Assembly (NCBI GenBank): GCA_012514415.1
Contig: JAAZAH010000132.1
Coordinates: forward strand, 1 to 5,731
Source of the DNA: Sandaracinaceae bacterium
GTDB lineage: Bacteria > Myxococcota_A > Polyangia > Polyangiales > Houyiibacteriaceae
Length of the DNA: 5,731 nucleotides
Direction of reading: 5' to 3'
The notes under the pieces are model-generated. The model saw only the letters and a list, made by a program, of their open reading frames with translations. It searched no databases and had not been told where the DNA came from. Each line of letters starts with the position of its first letter. The first letter of the stretch is position 1. Below, piece by piece: positions 1 to 4,111 of this stretch. The position numbers and the translations under genes are program-made.

Positions 1-14
1 GAACTGAACTGCGG

Positions 15-81
15 GACCGAGGTTGTCGCAACGAGACGCGAAGGGGACCCAGGTTGTTGCAGCCCCGACCCAGGTTGTTGT
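15..81 (+). repeat. Three imperfect 15-bp direct repeats, GACC(C/G)AGGTTGT(T/C)G(C/T)
   Basis: Copies lie at 15-29 (GACCGAGGTTGTCGC), 46-60 (GACCCAGGTTGTTGC) and 67-81 (GACCCAGGTTGTTGT). The last two differ only at the final base. Start-to-start distances are 31 and 21 bp, close to three and two helical turns, so all copies would face the same side of the helix. Neither 31 nor the 52-bp total is a multiple of three, which argues against a repeat in a protein. They could be regulator binding sites for the downstream gene or the end of a longer array that begins outside the window. Confidence 0.6.
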
Positions 82-96
82 CGGCGCATGGTTTTT

Positions 97-113
97 AACT
101 CTAGTCCAGAGTT
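97..113. promoter_or_regulatory. Inverted repeat AACTCT-5-AGAGTT (operator-like or weak terminator)
   Basis: AACTCT (97-102) and AGAGTT (108-113) are perfect inverted arms around a 5-base spacer, and the T run at 112-115 follows. As RNA the stem would be AU-rich and weak, so an intrinsic terminator for an upstream gene is possible but not strong. A dimeric regulator site is equally possible. It lies about 60 bases upstream of the ceramidase start codon. Confidence 0.3.
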
Positions 114-129
114 TTCAAGGTTTTCCCGT

Positions 130-172
130 CGCGATGCGGTTCATCCACTCCATCAATGGTGATAGCATCGCG
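130..172 (+). promoter_or_regulatory. 8-bp inverted repeat in the 5' leader, just before the start codon
   Basis: CGCGATGC (130-137) and GCATCGCG (165-172) are perfect inverted arms separated by 27 bases. The right arm ends two bases before the ATG at 175. A second, smaller inverted repeat, ATAGC (162-166) with GCTAT (172-176), overlaps the right arm and includes part of the start codon, so the two stems exclude each other. No strong Shine-Dalgarno is visible here. Whether either stem forms or regulates anything is inference. Confidence 0.3.
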
Positions 173-174
173 CT

Positions 175-2682
175 ATGTTCTCTCCTCCTCGTTGGCTCTC
201 GTACTCAGCCGCCGTTTTTGCTCTCGCGCTCATTTGGGCATGCGGTGAACCCGAGCGCATTCCCGAAGGTCCCGCCCACTGCGATCTCGAATACGCCTCT
301 CCGACCGCCTTCTCGGGGAAGCGGAAGAAAGTCAAAGCCGGCAGACTCCGCGCCGGCGCAGCCGAGGCGCGGCTGAATGTCCCCATCGGCTCGGCGCTCG
401 GCGCCTACACCTCGCGCATCGCGCTCCTCGGCGACGGCTTTTACGATAAGCGTGACAATGAGCTCGCCTATCCGTTTTCGCCGAGCGTCGGCATCGAAAC
501 CGCTCCGCGAGTCAAAGCGCTCGCCCTCGAAAATGGCAACGATCACGTCGTCATCCTGAAGCTTGATCTCGGCGTGAGCTATCGCGGCCTCGTCCGCGAT
601 ATCGAGCTCGCTTTAGGCGATGACTATTCCGGAAAGGTGATCGTCGCGACGAGTCACTCGCACTCGGTTTTCGGTCATTTCACCGGCTCTCAAGCGTTCT
701 TCCTTGGTTTTAGCGAATTTCGCCGAGAGGTCTACGAGGCCATCCTCGAAGACAGCGTCCGCGTGGCTCAAGAGGCGATCGCGAATCTTGACAGCGCCAA
801 GATCGGCGTCGCTTATCACCCCGACTTCGATCCCGAAGATCGCGTCAACCGGGACCGCCGCTCCGCCAACGATGAGCTCGCCGGCGGTAAGCAAAAAGAT
901 CACCACCTCTTCGTCGTACGCGTCGATACCGAAGACGGAAAACCCATCGCGATGCTCCCGGTGTTCGGCATCCACGGCACCATCGGACACGGAAGCAATA
1001 TGTGGGCGAGCGTGGATGCCCCTGGCTACATCGAGCGCGTCCTCGAAGAGAGCTTCGATCAACCCGTCGTCGTCATGCACCTGCAAGGAGCGGCGGGTGA
1101 TGTCTCGCCTGTGGGAAGTTTCGGCGTGAACTGCAGCGGGCGCGAACTCTGCGAGAACTACGCGGCGATGGAAAGCGTCGGCCTCAAAGCGCGCGACGCC
1201 ATCCTCGCGGTTTATGAAAAAGCCGGCGAATCGCTCGAGAGCGAACTCCCCATCGAGATGATGACCCGCGATGTCCCGCTCGGCCCCGACGTCGAAAACC
1301 TCGCTGTCCGTGATGGAGCGCTCCGATACGCCCCCTTCGATGATGTGACGATTCCGGACGGTGAAATCTTCGATGAAGCTGGCGAAATCATCAGCCCGAT
1401 CGACGAATTCAATGCCCCCGCCGGCGCCGCACTCTGCTTTGAATCACCCATCCCGCTTCCCGAGCTCCTCCTCCCCGGTGCGCAGGATGTCCTCGCGGGA
1501 ACGCCTTATGATCGCTGCATTCGAGTCGACGCGCTCGCCGGAGATGAGGCGGTCGAGAACCTCTTCAAGCTGAAGTTCGGCACGCCGCCCATCTGCGATA
1601 CGCTCTTTACGACGGTTTCCGCCCTTCGAATTGGCGTGACCGTCTTTGCCACACTTCCCGGAGAGCCCACCACGCTCTTGGTCGATAAGCTCCGGGCAAA
1701 TTCTCCCGCCGGCGCCGAACACACCATCGTGGTGGGCTACGCCCAGGACCATACGGGCTACTTGCTCCTGCCGGAGGATTGGCTCTCGGGCGGGTACGAG
1801 CCGAGCATCACTTTTTGGGGCCCACTTGAAGGCGAGGTCATCATGGAGCGCTCACTCGAGCTCATCCCGCTTGTCCTGAGCGAGGAGCGCGAGGATGCGA
1901 TGGAGCTTGGCGTGCCTTATGTGCGCCCCATCGAAGAGCCGGACAATCTTCCTCCGCTCGATCCCGCTCCTCGCCTTGGCGAGGTTCCGAACGAACTTCC
2001 TGAGGGTCTGCTCCTTCGTGATGGACTCGAGCTCCACTCCGCTCAGCCCTCGCCCAGCATCGAACGACTCGAGCGCACGAGCTTCGTCTTCATCGGGCCC
2101 GATCCGCGTAAGCTCACTCCGCGCATCCGCCTCGAGCGCGAGGTAAAGAGCGGCGAGTTCGCTCCCGTTGAGCGCCGAAGTGGACGCTACGTCGAAGACG
2201 GCGAGATCCTCCTCACGCACACGCCTCTTCCGCTCCATCGCGAGGAGGGCGAACGCACGCATTATTTTATCGCGGAGTGGCAGGCGGTACCGGCGCTCGG
2301 CGAGGTGGACGGCCTCGACGATCGCTTTGGACTCGCACTTGGCCGCTACCGTTTCCGCGTCGAGATGGGCGAGACCGTCATCCACTCGAACGCCTTCGAA
2401 GTCCGCCCCGCGACGCTCGAGATCGCGCGAGAAGCCGACGATGGCGACGATGCGGTCTTCCGCGTTCACTACCGCGTAGGCGAGGGTGGCTTCCGGCTCC
2501 TTAGCCTCGAGCACCACTCTTCCGGAGCGATGCCTCTCACCGGCGCCGGCGTGCTCACGGTCAACGGAGCGAGCGTCACGGCCGATGGGGAAGGGCGCGT
2601 TCGCCTGCCCCTTCTGTCGCCCGGAGAAGCCTATGTCTTTAAAGATCGCTTCGGAAACGAGGGGAGCTACACGTTCGAGTGA
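175..2682 (+). CDS. Neutral/alkaline ceramidase-family lipoprotein
   Basis: Probable secreted lipid amidohydrolase, expected to split ceramide into sphingosine and fatty acid at the envelope. The 835-residue product starts with a signal peptide ending in a lipobox-like IWAC (Cys23), so an outer-membrane lipoprotein is likely. An in-frame TAG at 163-165 makes ATG 175 the first possible start; the RBS is weak. Family landmarks appear in order: HSHS (H161), VNR (N225), GIHGT (H267), GDVSP (S311, the expected nucleophile), PGEPTT (E497) and GYAQDHTGY (Y529). By alignment from memory, H161/H267/E497/Y529 match the zinc ligands and S311 the catalytic Ser of human neutral ceramidase; the S311-to-E497 spacing of 186 equals the human one. 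Residues about 637-740 fit the Ig-like C-terminal domain, and about 95 further residues are unassigned. The loop after HxHS reads VFGH instead of the usual GPxG, so the true substrate is uncertain. Confidence 0.88.
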   Translation: MFSPPRWLSYSAAVFALALIWACGEPERIPEGPAHCDLEYASPTAFSGKRKKVKAGRLRAGAAEARLNVPIGSALGAYTSRIALLGDGFYDKRDNELAYPFSPSVGIETAPRVKALALENGNDHVVILKLDLGVSYRGLVRDIELALGDDYSGKVIVATSHSHSVFGHFTGSQAFFLGFSEFRREVYEAILEDSVRVAQEAIANLDSAKIGVAYHPDFDPEDRVNRDRRSANDELAGGKQKDHHLFVVRVDTEDGKPIAMLPVFGIHGTIGHGSNMWASVDAPGYIERVLEESFDQPVVVMHLQGAAGDVSPVGSFGVNCSGRELCENYAAMESVGLKARDAILAVYEKAGESLESELPIEMMTRDVPLGPDVENLAVRDGALRYAPFDDVTIPDGEIFDEAGEIISPIDEFNAPAGAALCFESPIPLPELLLPGAQDVLAGTPYDRCIRVDALAGDEAVENLFKLKFGTPPICDTLFTTVSALRIGVTVFATLPGEPTTLLVDKLRANSPAGAEHTIVVGYAQDHTGYLLLPEDWLSGGYEPSITFWGPLEGEVIMERSLELIPLVLSEEREDAMELGVPYVRPIEEPDNLPPLDPAPRLGEVPNELPEGLLLRDGLELHSAQPSPSIERLERTSFVFIGPDPRKLTPRIRLEREVKSGEFAPVERRSGRYVEDGEILLTHTPLPLHREEGERTHYFIAEWQAVPALGEVDGLDDRFGLALGRYRFRVEMGETVIHSNAFEVRPATLEIAREADDGDDAVFRVHYRVGEGGFRLLSLEHHSSGAMPLTGAGVLTVNGASVTADGEGRVRLPLLSPGEAYVFKDRFGNEGSYTFE

Positions 2683-2685
2683 ACG
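2672..2685. terminator. Small hairpin at the convergent gene junction
   Basis: CGTTC (2672-2676) and GAACG (2681-2685) form a perfect 5-bp stem with a 4-base loop across the ceramidase stop codon. Only 9 bases separate the two convergent stop codons, so any terminator must overlap coding sequence. There is no T run on either side, so this is a weak candidate and termination may instead depend on Rho. Confidence 0.2.
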
Positions 2686-2691
2686 AAAGGA

Positions 2692-3759
2692 TCAGGCGCG
2701 CGCAAGCGAGGCCCAGCGCGCGTCGTCCGCGAGCCGCTCTTCGACCGTACCGCCTTCAAAATGCTCTGCGATGGGCGCGAGGAGGCTCGAATCGCGCCGG
2801 TTCACTTCGATGAGCGCCTCTCTACAGCGCTCGACGGCCGGAGCCAGCATCTTTCCAAGGGGCGGACGGAGGCCGAGCTCGCACATTCGAAGCCCCGCCA
2901 TCATCGTCTTGACAGGGAGCGGGTTGCGGAAACGATCGACGCTCTTGACCCGTTTCCCATTCGGGAGCACTCGCTCGGATTCGATCGCGCATCCGACGAG
3001 GCCGAAGACCGGCTTGAGCGATTCGGAGAGGGCATCGGCGCCGCTTGAATCGCCTGCGCGCTCGAGTTCGAGCATCCGTGAGATGGCGCCCGGAAAAAGG
3101 TTCGACATCACGCTGATCACTCCGCTCGCCCGGATGCCTTCATCGCGCATCATGCGGAGCGTCATGTCGTCGTCGCCGCTGACGATCTGAAGGGTCTCGC
3201 CAGCGACGGCGCGATCTTCACGCATCCTCTCGAGGTCGCCCGTGGCTTCTTTGACGGCGGGGACGCGTTCCGGGGCGCGAAGATGGAGGATGGCGAGATC
3301 GGCGGCCTCGAGCGCGCATCCGGTACGCCCCGGGATCACGTAGGGGACGATGGGAAGCTCGCTCACCGCATCGAGGATGCGCTGGTAATATTCCTCGCGA
3401 AGCTCGAGCGAGCTCGGGCCGTTGTAGTAGCAGTCGACGAGAAGCGCCGCATCCACGCCGAGCTCTTTGGCGCGCCGGGTCGCGTCGATCGCCTCCTCCG
3501 TGCTGTTGCTCCCGCAGCCGGCCACCACCGGACGACTGCCTGCGGAGAGCTCGACGGCAATTTCGATCAGTTTATCGTGCTCTCTCCACTCGAGCGTCGG
3601 CGTTTCACCGGTGGTTCCGCACGGAACCAGGCCATCGATGCCTTCTTTGAGCTGAAACGCGACGAGCGCTCTGAAGCGCTCGAGATCGAGTCGCCCATCG
3701 AGATGAAAAGGGGTGATCAGCGCCGTATAAGCGCCCGCTTGCTGAAAGTTCGCCGTCAT
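2692..3759 (-). CDS. dapA: 4-hydroxy-tetrahydrodipicolinate synthase (DapA)
   Basis: Cytoplasmic aldolase-type TIM-barrel enzyme that condenses pyruvate with aspartate semialdehyde, the first committed step to diaminopimelate and lysine. With ATG at 3759 the product has 355 residues and begins MTANFQQAGAYTALITPF, as DapA proteins normally do. Catalytic landmarks: GTTGE (48-52), YYN (Y112), PYVIPGRTG (Y140, R145), KEATG (Schiff-base Lys K170) and SGDD (194-197). R145 matches E. coli R138, which supports DapA over the sialate-lyase or KDG-aldolase branches. It is longer than the usual ~290-300 residues: roughly 19 residues are inserted before NPLPVK (about 258-277), and about 35 residues extend the C-terminus. 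Lysine-site positions are mixed: N85, E89, H61 and Y111 are kept, but E. coli H53 is W58. The frame stays open upstream to an ATG at 3963; that extension lacks DapA features. The gene stands alone and converges on the ceramidase gene. Confidence 0.93.
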   Translation of the reverse strand: MTANFQQAGAYTALITPFHLDGRLDLERFRALVAFQLKEGIDGLVPCGTTGETPTLEWREHDKLIEIAVELSAGSRPVVAGCGSNSTEEAIDATRRAKELGVDAALLVDCYYNGPSSLELREEYYQRILDAVSELPIVPYVIPGRTGCALEAADLAILHLRAPERVPAVKEATGDLERMREDRAVAGETLQIVSGDDDMTLRMMRDEGIRASGVISVMSNLFPGAISRMLELERAGDSSGADALSESLKPVFGLVGCAIESERVLPNGKRVKSVDRFRNPLPVKTMMAGLRMCELGLRPPLGKMLAPAVERCREALIEVNRRDSSLLAPIAEHFEGGTVEERLADDARWASLARA

Positions 3760-3966
3760 GCTGTTCGGGATCGTGCCAGATGCTTTCCTCGCCCGCGCAG
3801 CACAATCCCGCTCGATTGGCTCGAGATGGAGGCGGCCGCGCTCCAAAAGCGAGGGTGAACCCACTTTAGCCCCGCAACGCCGAGACGTCACGCGCGAAGC
3901 CGCATCCCATCCGCCGATCCAGCGGGTCTGCGAGAAATTGAGCGAGAACGGACGGTGCGCCATGTG

Positions 3967-4014
3967 AAAAAAAACAGCTGTGCAGTGTACTTCGCTATAA
4001 ATTTTATGTATAAC
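3967..4014. promoter_or_regulatory. AT-rich island with -10-like hexamers, probable divergent promoters
   Basis: The island starts with a run of eight A (3967-3974), followed by the palindrome ACAGCTGT (3974-3981) and an AT-rich stretch. On the + strand TATAAA (3996-4001) and TATAAC (4009-4014) resemble -10 boxes; TGTACT (3986-3991) sits 17 bases before the latter but matches the -35 consensus poorly. On the - strand TAAAAT (complement of 4001-4006) resembles a -10 for dapA, but the nearest TTGAGG (complement of 4027-4032) is 20 bases away. Promoter activity is therefore inferred mainly from base composition and position. Confidence 0.35.
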
Positions 4015-4096
4015 GGCCTACATCCCCCTCAAAAGCCGGTTGCACGTACCGTTAAAGCTTCATCCTTGGGGTGGATTCTTACTTCCCCGTCCGAGA

Positions 4097-4107
4097 CCTC
4101 GCGAGGA
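4097..4107 (+). promoter_or_regulatory. Shine-Dalgarno (GAGGA) inside a 10-bp palindrome
   Basis: GAGGA at 4103-4107 lies four bases before the ATG at 4112 and supports that start. Its first four bases are the right end of the perfect palindrome CCTCGCGAGG (4097-4106). The palindrome could be a protein-binding site, or could fold with a 4-base loop and partly hide the ribosome site. It could also be chance in GC-rich DNA. Confidence 0.5.
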
Positions 4108-4111
4108 CCGA

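Larger units (their letters stand above)
1..174. other. Non-coding leader upstream of the ceramidase gene
   Basis: No convincing gene is present. One frame is open from base 1 to a TGA at 160-162, but its translation is low-complexity (Gly/Cys/Pro/Arg) and the middle of the region (91-125) is T-rich, unlike the coding DNA around it. The region holds three direct repeats (15-81), an inverted repeat (97-113) and an 8-bp inverted repeat just before the start codon (130-172). I see no clear -35/-10 pair. The promoter of the ceramidase gene should lie here or just outside the window. Confidence 0.5.
3760..4111. other. Divergent intergenic region between dapA and the Cys-rich lipoprotein gene
   Basis: About 350 bases between the two divergent start codons. 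The dapA-proximal part (3760-3963) is GC-rich and open in the dapA frame, but its translation (Arg/Trp-rich, no recognisable motif) does not look like part of the enzyme. The middle (about 3961-4020) is clearly AT-rich and the likely promoter zone. The part from 4021 to 4111 is the leader of the lipoprotein gene and contains a small inverted repeat, CGGT (4037-4040) with ACCG (4048-4051), and the palindrome at 4097-4106. I saw no lysine riboswitch features upstream of dapA. Confidence 0.55.

Noticed and set aside
1..162. Open frame ending at TGA 160-162 as the tail of an upstream gene
   Set aside because: Low-complexity translation, and the T-rich stretch at 91-125 does not match local coding composition; cannot be fully excluded without upstream sequence.
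1852..2517. 221-codon minus-strand frame inside the ceramidase gene
   Set aside because: It is a mirror of strongly biased GC-rich coding DNA; the translation has no recognisable domain and lies wholly within a well-supported gene.
3772..3778. TGGCACG on the - strand, like a sigma-54 -24 box, before dapA
   Set aside because: No matching -12 element follows, and it lies too close to the start codon to serve as its promoter.
3283..3858. 191-codon + strand frame opposite dapA
   Set aside because: Antisense to conserved DapA catalytic motifs and without any family resemblance.
3760..3963. Lysine riboswitch upstream of dapA
   Set aside because: I could not find the conserved lysine-box segments on the - strand.
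3967..3981. A8 run next to ACAGCTGT as an intrinsic terminator on the - strand
   Set aside because: The palindrome has no loop and cannot form a stable stem; the position upstream of dapA also does not fit.
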